In this document: positions 10,157 through 21,359 of the stretch, piece after piece
How positions within the stretch are numbered: the first letter of the stretch is position 1
How the letters are laid out: the number at the start of each line of letters is the position of its first letter
NCBI RefSeq assembly: GCF_041146795.1
Contig: NC_135168.1
Span: 36,386,870 to 36,450,869, forward strand
Direction: 5' to 3'
DNA length: 64,000 nucleotides
Origin: Maylandia zebra
Taxonomy: Eukaryota; Chordata; Actinopteri; Cichliformes; Cichlidae
Translations under genes and position numbers: made by a program
Notes under the pieces: model-generated
Told to the model about the DNA's origin: nothing
What the model saw: the letters and a program-made list of their open reading frames with translations, nothing else
Database searches by the model: none

Positions 10157-12791
10157 GTGCCTTTGTCTGGACGTGCTTCCCATCCAGAGCTGCACAGCAC
10201 AGAGGGAAGTTCCAGCGCTCCTGGAAATCCCTCTGTGATGGACCGCCAGTCTCCAGGTGAAGGCACAGCCATGAAGTCGTCCACTAGACAGTCCCAGATG
10301 GACGTCGCTGCCTGGGGGGTTATCTGGCTCACCGTGGACACACCGACTCTGAAACTGAACGCGATGGTCCTGAAGGAGTCCCCGGTGACAAGGAACCTGG
10401 ACAAAATTGTTCAAAATCAGTATTATGTGTACTGCAGTTACAAAATACATTATTCAAATTCCAAAATACTTTTGTGATGTCAGATATAAATCACAAAACT
10501 TAAATCTTACATAAAACATTTTGTAATTATAAGGATAATTACAAAATGTATATTAGATAATATCTAAAACAGTTGTGTTTTGTTTTAACTTTAACATATC
10601 ATAATTTGATTGGTAGCAACTTTCACAACTACAGTGAGCCAATCACTCATAATTCCTAAACATGTCAATCAGGTAGGAATGAAGTGAGACATTAATAGAA
10701 ATAAAGAGTTGTGTGTTGACATGTAGCCCTTTCCTTGCTTAAATTAGAGATGGCACGATACCACTTTTTTATGTCCGATACCGATACCGATATCATAAAT
10801 TTGGATATCTGCCGATACCGATATGAATCCGATATAGTGTTTTTTAATCAACAAAACTGTTTTTTTTAAATATCTTGCTGCATTTTGTATAAGTTCATAC
10901 TCAAGTTTAAAACAACAACTACACTAAAGCTATTCTGTTATACCTGTATGCAAAAAAAAATATTTCATAGTTCAGCAATACTGATCAATCTAATAAACTT
11001 AAACCTACACCATCCTCCCTATTCTGGTATTTTAAAGAGTACTTAGCATAAATATTAAGCAGCCTAACTAATAGGGTTCCAACTCCCAGCAACAACAAAA
11101 ATAAATAAATAAAAAATAGGGAACCACCCCTCACGCTCCACCTCATGATGCTTAATCGACGTAACCAACCTTAATTTGATGCAGTGTGAAAAAAAATGCA
11201 CAGAAATCAATTATTTTTCAAGAAATATTAAATAGATTCAACATCTTTCTTCAACAAAATTGCAGACTGCACAGATGGTACCTTCCCAAAGGAAAAAGTA
11301 CTATAGCTTACTAGGGTATATATATTAGACTTAATAGTTACTATATACAGTAATGGACTTCTATTTATTTTGCATCAAATTAAAACTTTGGGTGTCAGAT
11401 AATTATTTATTAAAAGCTAGACATTTTAAATGAGAATAAGAAAGAAAAGTATGTCTTTGTGCCCCCTTTTCCCTGTTAATGCTCTATCGGCCCCCCTGGC
11501 TAAACTTTGCTAGATCCGCCCCTGCACAGTTACCAGCGTCAGCTACAAAAGATCCTCGAGTAGAAAGTAATATTAAATACATTCTAACAACAGCTGATCA
11601 AGCTTAAACGTGCTGCTGTTGTTCAGCCGCTGGTTTCCTCTTTCTGGTGCAAAGTGGGCCAAAAGCAAACTAGAGACAGGGACTCGGACAGAAAAGCCGA
11701 TCAGCTGATCGTTAAGCAGTTTCATGATTGAAGCAGCAGCAGGAGAGGCAGTCGCTCCATATATCGTTTGTTAAGCTTAATGCAGGAATGCTTTACAAAC
11801 ATTCAGAGATGGACTTACACACTTGCTTTACTTCTCTCGGGATAACTTTGTCGGAGATGAAATGCCGGGTTGCTAGCGAAGCTCCAAATGCTATCCAGAC
11901 CACCGACAGGTCCCGCATGCCACAGCCGCTCTATCACGTGATGCATACTGCTCCGACGTGCTAACGTTCTGAGGTGAGTTACGGCGTGTTGCAAGTTTTG
12001 TGAGGTGCTTTTGTGATATTTAATGGATCGGATTACATTTTTTATTTTTCTCCGATATCCGATCCAGTAATTTAGGTCAGTATCGGACCGATACCGATAC
12101 GTAATATCGGATCGGTCCATCTCTAGCTTAAATCATTAATATTTTTGAAAAATTAATCTGTGATAAGACAGCTTATCAAGATAGAACCATGTAACTAGAG
12201 ATGAACCAAACTGTTCACAGTTTTATCTAACTCTGTTTTAATAAAGGCTGTGACCCCTGCTATAGAGTCTGACAGCTGCAGGGATTATATACAAATATTC
12301 AACTATCCCAGAATTAAACCAGGTCTAAATAAAAAGGAGTGAGTATCACTACAAAGGTTAACTCAGTGGTCCTAATGCTACAGTTTGATATCAGCAAACA
12401 CCGAGCGCATACATTGATGTGACACCACAGCCATGCTATCATGCAAACACTGATAACAGCATAAATCGAATTAAATCAGGACTTGATGAAACCTTCTGAG
12501 TATCACTAGAAATATTATAAAGAGTCGTCTCTGTACCACAGTTTGCTTTCAGTAAACACCGACAGCATTCACTGTTAGCATGGCACATCCATGTTAGCAG
12601 TGTATAACTGGATGGATTAGCATATTAGCACAGATATCAATAAAGGACTACCGTATTAAATAGTTTTACTAACCTCAGGCAGACGGACAGGCGCTCTGCA
12701 GGTGGGATTGAGCGTCTGTAGTTGGTGTCTAGGCGGGCGATGCTGGGACCGACGAGGGAAAGCAGGTCCTCAAACTGGCCGACGGTGATAG
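10157..12791 (-). pseudogene. HARBI1-like Harbinger nuclease, truncated, left copy
   Basis: Read on -, the exon at 12791-12674 encodes DLLSLVGPSIARLDTNYRRS and IPPAERLSVCLR, the N-terminal signature of fish HARBI1-like nucleases, and ends at donor CTGAG/GTTAGT. A hAT insertion lies in the intron. The next exon (10396-10157) encodes FLVTGDSFRTIAFSFRVGVS and continues in the family's pattern towards the WNFP/ALDG motif, frame-disturbed in this copy by a 1-bp difference from the right arm. Coding stops where Tc1 sequence begins, so the rest of the DDE domain is missing. Confidence 0.7.
10745..12125 (+). mobile_element. Non-autonomous hAT element nested in Harbinger, left copy
   Basis: Terminal repeats TAGAGATGG...CCATCTCTA are flanked by the exact 8-bp duplication GCTTAAAT (10737-10744 and 12126-12133). 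Both ends are dense in CGATACCGATA/TATCGG motifs, a hallmark of a widespread fish hAT repeat. Length is 1381 bp, with no transposase frame. It lies within the intron of the HARBI1-like gene. The mirror copy at 13939-15326 carries the same duplication. Confidence 0.9.
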
Positions 12792-12906
12792 CGCTGGAAT
12801 CGGCCGTCATCCAGGCGCAGCTCCTGGAGCAAGTGGTGAAACTCACCAAACTGCTCATGCCTCTGGAGGACCTGATGGACCCAGGTACGGCGAGGACGTC
12901 TTTTAC

Positions 12907-13126
12907 GCTGCTGCTCTGCTCTCCACAGTACATAGAGAAGGGAGTCTCCCGCTGCTGCTCTGCTCTCCACAGTACATAGAGAAGGGAGTCTCCCGCTGCT
13001 GCTCTGCTCTCCACAGTACATAGAGAAGGGAGACTCCCGCTGCTGCTTTGCTCTCCACAGTACATAGAGAAGGGAGACTCCCGCTGCTGCTCTGCTCTCC
13101 ACAGTACATAGAGAAGGGAGTCTCCC
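12907..13126 (+). repeat. Five-copy 44-bp tandem array at the palindrome centre
   Basis: Units start with GCTGCTGCTCTGCTCTCC at 12907, 12951, 12995, 13039 and 13083, exactly 44 bp apart, and end GAAGGGAG(T/A)CTCCC. The fifth unit is joined head to head to its own inverse at GGGAGTCTCCC (centre 13121). This makes a perfect local hairpin of at least 38 bp per arm. The right arm has only one inverted unit, so the array is asymmetric. Sequence outside the array is the 5' region of the HARBI1-like gene. Confidence 0.95.
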
Positions 13127-13269
13127 TTCTCTATGTACTGTGGAGAGCAGAGCAGCAGCGTAAAAGACGTCCTCGCCGTACCTGGGTCCATCAGGTCCTC
13201 CAGAGGCATGAGCAGTTTGGTGAGTTTCACCACTTGCTCCAGGAGCTGCGCCTGGATGACGGCCGATTC

Positions 13270-15911
13270 CAGCGCTATCACCGTCGGCCAGTTTGAGGAC
13301 CTGCTTTCCCTCGTCGGTCCCAGCATCGCCCGCCTAGACACCAACTACAGACGCTCAATCCCACCTGCAGAGCGCCTGTCCGTCTGCCTGAGGTTAGTAA
13401 AACTATTTAATACGGTAGTCCTTTATTGATATCTGTGCTAATATGCTAATCCATCCAGTTATACACTGCTAACATGGATGTGCCATGCTAACAGTGAATG
13501 CTGTCGGTGTTTACTGAAAGCAAACTGTGGTACAGAGACGACTCTTTATAATATTTCTAGTGATACTCAGAAGGTTTCATCAAGTCCCGATTTAATTCGA
13601 TTTATGCTGTTATCAGTGTTTGCATGATAGCATGGCTGTGGTGTCACATCAATGTATGCGCTCGGTGTTTGCTGATATCAAACTGTAGCATTAGGACCAC
13701 TGAGTTAACCTTTGTAGTGATACTCACTCCTTTTTATTTAGACCTGGTTTAATTCTGGGATAGTTGAATATTTGTATATAATCCCTGCAGCTGTCAGACT
13801 CTATAGCAGGGGTCACAGCCTTTATTAAAACAGTTAGATAAAACTGTGAACAGTTTGGTTCATCTCTAGTTACATGGTTCTATCTTGATAAGCTGTCTTA
13901 TCACAGATTAATTTTTCAAAAATATTAATGATTTAAGCTAGAGATGGACCGATCCGATATTACGTATCGGTATCGGTCCGATACTGACCTAAATTACTGG
14001 ATCGGATATCGGAGAAAAATAAAAAATGTAATCCGATCCATTAAATATCACAAAAGCACCTCACAAAACTTGCAACAGCCGTAACTCACCTCAGAACGTT
14101 AGCACATCGGAGCAGTATGCATCACGTGATAGAGCGGCTGTGGCATGCGGGACCTGTCGGTGGTCTGGATAGCATTTGGAGCTTCGCTAGCAACCCGGCA
14201 TTTCATCTCCGACAAAGTTATCCCGAGAGAAGTAAAGCAAGTGTGTAAGTCCATCTCTGAATGTTTGTAAAGCATTCCTGCATTAAGCTTAACAAACGAT
14301 ATATGGAGCGACTGCCTCTCCTGCTGCTGCTTCAATCATGAAACTGCTTAACGATCAGCTGATCGGCTTTTCTGTCCGAGTCCCTGTCTCTAGTTTGCTT
14401 TTGGCCCACTTTGCACCAGAAAGAGGAAACCAGCGGCTGAACAACAGCAGCACGTTTAAGCTTGATCAGCTGTTGTTAGAATGTATTTAATATTACTTTC
14501 TACTCGAGGATCTTTTGTAGCTGACGCTGGTAACTGTGCAGGGGCGGATCTAGCAAAGTTTAGCCAGGGGGGCCGATAGAGCATTAACAGGGAAAAGGGG
14601 GCACAAAGACATACTTTTCTTTCTTCTTTCTTATTCTCATTTAAAATGTCTAGCTTTTAATAAATAATTATCTGACACCCAAAGTTTTAATTTGATGCAA
14701 AATAAATAGAAGTCCATTACTGTATATAGTAACTATTAAGTCTAATATATATACCCTAGTAAGCTATAGTACTTTTTCCTTTGGGAAGGTACCATCTGTG
14801 CAGTCTGCAATTTTGTTGAAGAAAGATGTTGAATCTATTTAATATTTCTTGAAAAATAATTGATTTCTGTGCATTTTTTTTTCACACTGCATCAAATTAA
14901 GGTTGATTACGTCGATTAAGCATCATGAGGTGGAGCGTGAGGGGTGGTTCCCTATTTTTTATTTATTTATTTTTGTTGTTGCTGGGAGTTGGAACCCTAT
15001 TAGTTAGGCTGCTTAATATTTATGCTAAGTACTCTTTAAAATACCAGAATAGGGAGGATGGTGTAGGTTTAAGTTTATTAGATTGATCAGTATTGCTGAA
15101 CTATGAAATATTTTTTTTTGCATACAGGTATAACAGAATAGCTTTAGTGTAGTTGTTGTTTTAAACTTGAGTATGAACTTATACAAAATGCAGCAAGATA
15201 TTTAAAAAAAACAGTTTTGTTGATTAAAAAACACTATATCGGATTCATATCGGTATCGGCAGATATCCAAATTTATGATATCGGTATCGGTATCGGACAT
15301 AAAAAAGTGGTATCGTGCCATCTCTAATTTAAGCAAGGAAAGGGCTACATGTCAACACACAACTCTTTATTTCTATTAATGTCTCACTTCATTCCTACCT
15401 GATTGACATGTTTAGGAATTATGAGTGATTGGCTCACTGTAGTTGTGAAAGTTGCTACCAATCAAATTATGATATGTTAAAGTTAAAACAAAACACAACT
15501 GTTTTAGATATTATCTAATATACATTTTGTAATTATCCTTATAATTACAAAATGTTTTATGTAAGATTTAAGTTTTGTGATTTATATCTGACATCACAAA
15601 AGTATTTTGGAATTTGAATAATGTATTTTGTAACTGCAGTACACATAATACTGATTTTGAACAATTTTGTCCAGGTTCCTTGTCACCGGGGACTCCTTCA
15701 GGACCATCGCGTTCAGTTTCAGAGTCGGTGTGTCCACGGTGAGCCAGATAACCCCCCAGGCAGCGACGTCCATCTGGGACTGTCTAGTGGACGACTTCAT
15801 GGCTGTGCCTTCACCTGGAGACTGGCGGTCCATCACAGAGGGATTCCAGGAGCGCTGGAACTTTCCTCTGTGCTGTGCAGCTCTGGATGGGAAGGACATC
15901 CAGACAAAGGC
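13270..15911 (+). pseudogene. HARBI1-like Harbinger nuclease, truncated, right copy
   Basis: Exon near 13270-13392 encodes the same LLSLVGPSIARLDTNYRRS start. The exon at 15675-15911 runs from FLVTGDSFRTIAFSFRVGVS through WRSITEGFQERWNFPLCCAA to LDGKDIQTKAP. This includes the WNFP and (I/L)DGKH-like motif that carries the first catalytic aspartate in HARBI1 nucleases. Tc1 sequence then replaces the remainder. Better preserved than the left copy but lacking the rest of the catalytic domain, so it cannot encode a working nuclease. Confidence 0.75.
13939..15326 (-). mobile_element. Non-autonomous hAT element nested in Harbinger, right copy
   Basis: Mirror of 10745-12125, flanked by ATTTAAGC (13931-13938 and 15327-15334), the reverse complement of the left copy's GCTTAAAT duplication. 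It is 7 bp longer, mainly from an extra purine-run unit near 14629. The shared duplication shows one insertion event that was later copied with the arm. Confidence 0.9.
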
Positions 15912-16190
15912 ACCCCATATATCATATAGGAGACACACACATTGATATACACTAAATATTCATTTCATTTCTTTTTTGTGGTGCCCAAATTGATGCACCT
16001 GCTTGATTTTGTTTAAACAATTATTGCACACTTTCTGTAAATCCAGTAAACTTCTTTTCACTTCTCAAATATCACTGTGTGTGTGTCTCCTGTATGATAT
16101 TTAACTGACATTTTTTATTGTAACAACCAACGATTTATACAGGAAAATAATGTCTATTAACAAGGTTGCCCAAACTTCTGCATCCCACTG
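15912..16190 (-). mobile_element. Internally deleted Tc1-like element, right copy
   Basis: Mirror of 9880-10156, ending CATCCCACTG followed by TA at 16190. It carries the same internal deletion and the same junction with the HARBI1 exon, so the insertion and deletion predate arm duplication. Confidence 0.65.
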
Positions 16191-16404
16191 TATCAGTATA
16201 TTTTGTCATTAGTATAATATGAAATAAATTCTACATGTGTCAAGTTGTGTGCCAACATTTGCTGTGTAGTAGAACTGAGACATTAGTCATTATAAACATT
16301 TATTTGAAATAATATTAAAAGTCTCAAACAGAAAAACATTAAACATAAATATATAAAATATAAGAATTTACAGAGAGACAGGAATAAAAAGGACCAGCTG
16401 CTCT

Positions 16405-17507
16405 CCAGAGCAGGAACAAGGCTGAGGAGGAAATGCTCCATTGGAGACTGGTGTGGCCTCTTCAGGGACTCCAGGATGGCCAGCTCCACCGCCGATGGAC
16501 CGTCCTGGGACCCGTCCCTCATCTGCCTCGGAGCCGTCCTCCTCTGTGGGCCTGTAAAACAGCACAAAACACAAAGAAATGAGAAGGCTGCTACTAGATT
16601 TTAATTTCAACATTGAAAAAAAACAATAACAGGATATAATCAGATTGGTTGTAGATATTTAGTAAAGGTGATCACAAGGGAATCCCACCGACTAAAAAGG
16701 TATCAGTGCTTGCTGTACATATCTGTGGGTGCAGCAGCAGGAGCTCAGGGACTGGGGATGCTCTGCTGCAGAATCAGTTGGTTCTATCAATACAGTATTA
16801 AATGTTAACAGGTTGGATATAATAATCGTAGAGTAGACAGTGGTCCCTCATTTATTGCAGGGGTTCTCAGAATAACTAGCCCCTGGTCACAGTTCTCACA
16901 ATTGATTCTCAAAGTGCAAACCTTTGTAGATTGCAAAACGTAAAAGTATTATTATGCCGCGGTTTGTCTTCATCTGCCCGCCACTTTCGTGCGCCTTTTT
17001 CCCTCACGGTGCAGGTGTGTATTTCCGAATGAGGCTCATAGTTATGGGTGTTTTTGTGCTGTTTTTTCTATTGGACGCGATGGTTATCAAAACCAAACGT
17101 GATAAATTTGGCAAGCGCAGGAGATTTGTCAATCAGGCTGCAGAATGCAATGCTGTACTGTGCAATAAAAAATCAGCGAAAAAGCAAAGCAGTGACGGAT
17201 GAACAGCGGGACCACTGTGTGCTGTTTATTAATAAACAATAAAATATATTCCTAAATGACAACATGCATAAAAGCAGAACGGTATTTGTACGTCAGTGGG
17301 AAAATAGCGGTGGCTTGCTAGCTTTTGTGCTGCTTCCCCGGGTCAGTGAAAACTTTCAAAAGAGAAATGAATGAACTTACCAGGTTGCCCGATCTCTTCA
17401 CATATCTTCCTCCAAGCTCGGTCCTTTTTATTCCTGTCTCGGTACTGAAAGCAGCTGGTGTTGTACAGCTCTGAGTTGTTTGCTACCGCATTGATTAGCC
17501 TTCCCCT
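16405..17507 (-). pseudogene. Harbinger MADF/BESS-like DNA-binding protein, right copy
   Basis: Mirror of the left copy: exon 1 at 17507-17381 with donor GTAAGT, exon 2 from 16551 with EHFLLSLVPALE. The protein sequence in the compared exons is the same as in the left arm. Confidence 0.65.
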
Positions 17508-17877
17508 CCATTGAAGTATGAAAGGCTTTGGCTGGATCTGCCCCTTTGACCTAGGTAACAGCCACGTCACCAGGCTCCTGATTGGTTGTCGCGGCGCGAT
17601 TTGACGCTGGAGTTCAGATTTTTCCAACTCGAGCGGTAGACGCGAAACGCGCGTATGCACAAAATGCAACACAAAAACTCACGCGCGTGGTTTTATTCGC
17701 GAGTCAAACGCGCCAGACGCGCTACACTGACGCGCGTTTCACGCGTTTTGGCGTTTTCGCGACGCAAATCTGCTTCCGAATTTTCGCGGGACCCGCAATC
17801 GCGCGTCATCGCGCCTTTCCATTGACTTTACATGTAAACCTGACGCTCTATTCGCGTCCATCGCGTTCGGTGTGAAC

Positions 17878-19309
17878 CTTCATCTGAGCCATCCCTTCAG
17901 ATGCACTGGGTAAAAACTGAGACTTTAGACATCATTTAGACATCATCTGCAGACTCCATGTTTATGCATATGGTTGAGGGATTGGACACCATAAAAGGTC
18001 CTGCAGGTGTAATGTGTAGGTGACCCAATACTTTTGTCCATATAGAGCAGATCTATATAGAGCTGAGTCTGGGTGAAACTGTTCTAAAAGTCTTTGTTTA
18101 CATTTTCCTTTGTTTTAAAAGAGCCTGATCATTTCCTTTAAAGGTTATCTGTTTGTTTTTTAAGTGGTTCCAAGCCAGAAAAAAGAAGCTACTATATTTA
18201 ATAAAACACACTGTCATTTATTTTTTATGTAAAATATTCAGTTATAAAGTAACCAGGATTCCACTGTTTGGCACATCATGTGAAATAATAAGTGAAATAA
18301 ATTCCTAGTGCTTGCTGACATGACTGTGTTCCAACAACAATCCTAAACCACATCAGGAGCTGCACAAACAGGAAAGCTGTTTCATTCTTACTTGTTGTTA
18401 AGGAGACTGAGTAGCTTGGTCTAAACAACAGGTGTGGAATTTACGGGACCTCATGTTTGGCATTGACTGTCGGTGAGATGTGAACTCCAAATAGCCTGGG
18501 GAGTCCAGACACAGGGGTCCATGAGAAATACTTCCAGAAGGTCGGAGGTCAAAATTCATTTGAAGGGCAACCTTCAAATGAACTTCCAATTAAAGACGCC
18601 TACAGACCAAATCTACAGGCTCGCATTCCACTGAGAACACGAGTTTTGTCAGACTTCTATTTTAGAGCTGGTTGTTTTATTAAAATTCGTAATCCCACCA
18701 TGACGGGGTGAACATGTGCGTCTAGTGACTGTACTGACTCCGTCTTGTGTGGTTTATGGTCTATTCCCAAAGCTCACTGCAATAAACCATCTAATTAATT
18801 TCCAGTTTTTCATGTGCTTCCAGGGAAAATATAAGTCCAACATGTTTAGATGAAGGAATTTTGATGTGGATTATTGTTTATCAGAAGAGGTCACTGTTTA
18901 TTTTATAGTTGGTCCTAACTGTAATGATTAGCATGTGATGTCCTGCCATTCCATCAATACGGGATGTATCATCTCAGCTTCTCAGAATGTGTCATAATAA
19001 AAAGCACGAAAGTATAAAATTACAATGGAAAGAATAGAGAAAAAAAACTAAGGGCTTTTATTCTATTCTTTTTTAATCAGTTGCCTCATAACCCTTCAGA
19101 TTTATCTTCTACCCCTTTGGAGTGGGCTCAGACTGTGGGTAAAAAATCCATCCATCCATCCACCACTCAGGGTCATCACAGCTGGACTTTATCCCAGCCA
19201 TGATAGAGCAGACATGTCGCCAGTTTTTCACATTTAAAATAATTAATGAAAAACTGTAAATTAAAAAATAATAGAATAAATATTTGAATGACATGTGATT
19301 AAAATAATA
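17878..19309. other. Intergenic, possible transposon end, no gene
   Basis: Just after the palindrome, 17878-18060 contains ACCCAATACTTTTGTCCATA, resembling the end of a Tc1-type fish repeat, but I cannot define its borders. A short TCCA run at 19148-19163 followed by GCTGGACTTTATCCCAGCC resembles another LINE tail. No coding exon is seen. Confidence 0.4.
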
Positions 19310-19530
19310 ATGGATTGCATTTATATAACGCTTTTCGAGGCCCTCAAAGTGCTTTACAATTCCACTATTCATTCACTCTCACACACTGGTGGAGGCAGCT
19401 ACAGTTGTAGCCACAGCTGCCCTGGGGCAGACTGACAGAAGCGAGGCTGCCATATCGCACCATCTGCCCCTCTGGCCATCACCAGTAGGCGGTAGGTGAA
19501 GTGTCTTGCCCAAGGACACAATGACCGAGA
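19310..19530 (-). mobile_element. L2-type LINE/SINE 3' region
   Basis: Read on -, it contains CCTTGGGCAAGACACTTCAC (the CORE/L2-like motif), GGGCAGCTGTGGCTACAACT, then GTAAAGCACTTTGAGG and GAAAAGCGTTATATAAATG. This is the same family architecture as 4235-4376, more complete at its 5' side. Confidence 0.65.
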
Positions 19531-21359
19531 CTGATACTGAATTTTTAATGCAATCATTCAATTTTTTATACAGTGCAAATTTGCAACAGCAACTGCTTTA
19601 AACAGGCACTTTTCTATCATAAGATAAATATCATAAAATATTACAGAGCAAACAGACACTTAGCAACAGTGGGAAGGAAGAACTCCCTTTTAACAGGAAT
19701 CTCTGGGAAAACCAAGCTCAGGGACGGGCAGCCTTCTACCTCAAATGGTTGAAGGGAAGTAGAAGAGGAACCAAGAAAATACAGAGAGACAAGGACGAAA
19801 CACACATTATGGAAGTGAAAAGTGAAGAAATTTAAACGTAAAAAAAGCACTCTTAAAAGATTGCAGAAAATGTGAAGTCTCTTGAAAATAAGCAACAGAC
19901 TGAATCCATTTTGCTGAAAAAGGAAGAAAGGAAGAAAAGAAAAGCAGAATCTTTAGCAAGAGTTTATTATTTGTGAGGTGAAATTACATTTCAGGCTGAA
20001 TGACATGAAAAACTGAATGAAAAAATATTAAGTGGCTGATTTGTAGTAGTTTTTTAGGTGAAGATAAAAACCGGATGTATGGTTAGACACACAATAAAGG
20101 CACAGGAGGTGAATGAACTACACTGACAGGTTTATTGCACGGTTCAACATTGGGGATGATGGCTGTTGATTGACAGCTTTTAAAATGAGAACGAAACCGA
20201 GCCACCTGATCCATGTGAGTCATCGCTACAATCACCAGAATCATAATTAAGCTCATCATATAAGATACTGAAGGAATAAGCAAGCGATGTATAAACTACA
20301 CAGGACATTAACAGAGAGACAGCAGGAGATCATCATCCCACACAGGTGAGCAGTAATATTCATGCCACACAGGGAAAAGGGCCACACCTCAGTGCCATCT
20401 CATCAAACTGCTAATTCCTCCGCCCTCCTTCCTCCACATTTAAAGGTCAAGGCTTACCCGTTCACCTCACGAGAAATACACTTGGTTTCACAAGTTTACA
20501 CACAAGAACGCACGATCGATTCAGAAACCGCTCTCCTGTGCTTCCTCTCTGTCTCCCAAAGGGCAAAATCTAACAAAACAAAAGAGGCAGAAAACAGTTT
20601 TTAAAATTGCTCATGTTGGTTCATCTGCAAGAAGATTTGAAATTAATATGAATCACCATGACAATCGGCTGCATCTTCACACTCACTGACGTCTTTAGCG
20701 AGTTTTTTTTTTCTTTTCTTTTTCCTCCCCTCGGATAACTACTTGAGAGTGAAATTGCCACTGAAAGCGAAACGATTATTTAGAACATGGGTCCCTAGAT
20801 TCTTCTTAGAGCTTCTCTTTCGTCTCTTTTGAGTCTTTTCAAACTGAATGTGTTTTTCGGGAGCCTGCTGAGCGTGAAACTGGTAACAACAAAAGCCAAC
20901 TGGAGCAGAAAGTGCCACTCCCTGAGACTCAGAGAGGAACGCTTTGACCAGAAACGTAGGTAATGCACCAATACTAAATCCACACAAATTGCTCATAATG
21001 GACTAAATGGCTTTCTGTTACATCAGCAATTAAACAGGAGATAACAGTGTAGCAGTGTTATTCAGGAGTGTGTGTACAAACACATGCCGACCATGTGAAC
21101 TGTGCATGCACAGCCACTGAGGACACTGAGGCTATGTTATGTCATGTTATTTTTTTCCATTTAAGAATGAAGTAATGATAGTTGACGTATTAAAATCCAC
21201 CCACTTTTATTTTCAGAGAATATCTTTGGGAATGGAAGGGCAGTGAAGTGCTGTTTATATGACTGTATTTATCTAGCTCCCTGCTAGGAAAACATTTATT
21301 TTTTAAAACTAATCCAATTGCAATAACCATTTTAATTAGCAATTTTAAGATTTCACATA
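19531..21359. other. Intergenic, no gene recognised
   Basis: AT-rich sequence. Open frames here lack domain signatures and I see no repeat I can name. Confidence 0.4.

Larger units (their letters stand above)
8185..12906 (+). mobile_element. PIF/Harbinger transposon, left arm copy
   Basis: The outer end GGTGTGTTCACACCGAACGCG (from 8180) is a Harbinger-type terminal repeat, followed by a CpG-rich subterminal region with repeated CGCG-containing motifs. Two convergent genes lie inside, as usual for the superfamily: a MADF/Myb-like DNA-binding protein on + (8555-9664) and a HARBI1-like nuclease on - (exons near 12674-12791 and 10157-10396). The copy carries hAT and Tc1 insertions and has no second terminal repeat of its own; it runs straight into the palindrome centre. 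Confidence 0.85.
8185..17877. repeat. Giant palindrome: two inverted ~4.7 kb arms around a 44-bp tandem array
   Basis: From GTTCACACCGAACGCG at 8185 to the reverse complement ending at 17877, the two halves are near-identical inverted copies. Paired positions sum to about 26062-26070 throughout, so very few bases have been gained or lost. In the stretches I compared by eye I saw only scattered single-base differences, a few 1-bp indels and one 7-bp indel (near 11441 versus 14629). The left arm is about 8185-12906, the centre 12907-13159 and the right arm 13160-17877. Each arm is one truncated PIF/Harbinger copy with the same nested insertions. Confidence 0.95.
13160..17877 (-). mobile_element. 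PIF/Harbinger transposon, right arm copy
   Basis: Inverse copy of the left arm with the same gene order and nested insertions. The outermost bases differ: the left end continues to GGTGTGTTCACACC, but the right end stops at GGTGTGAAC followed by unrelated CTTCATCTG. The outermost few bases of the terminal repeat are therefore missing on this side. No matching 3-bp target duplication is evident. Confidence 0.85.

Noticed and set aside
12907-13126. Regular repeats resembling a CRISPR array
   Set aside because: Units are adjacent 44-bp copies with no unique spacers, in a eukaryotic transposon. It is a minisatellite.
12637-13344. Long open frames through the palindrome centre encoding repeated MYCGEQSSSG-like peptide
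   Set aside because: They arise from the 44-bp array and appear on both strands because of the palindrome. No domain or splice evidence supports a protein.
8185-17877. Palindrome as a pure assembly or library hairpin artefact
   Set aside because: Independent base differences, a 7-bp indel, unequal array copies and sharply different outer junctions favour a real structure. It remains to be tested with spanning reads.
17878-18060. Separate Tc1 element next to the palindrome
   Set aside because: Only one end-like motif is visible and no partner end was found, so I did not list it as an element.
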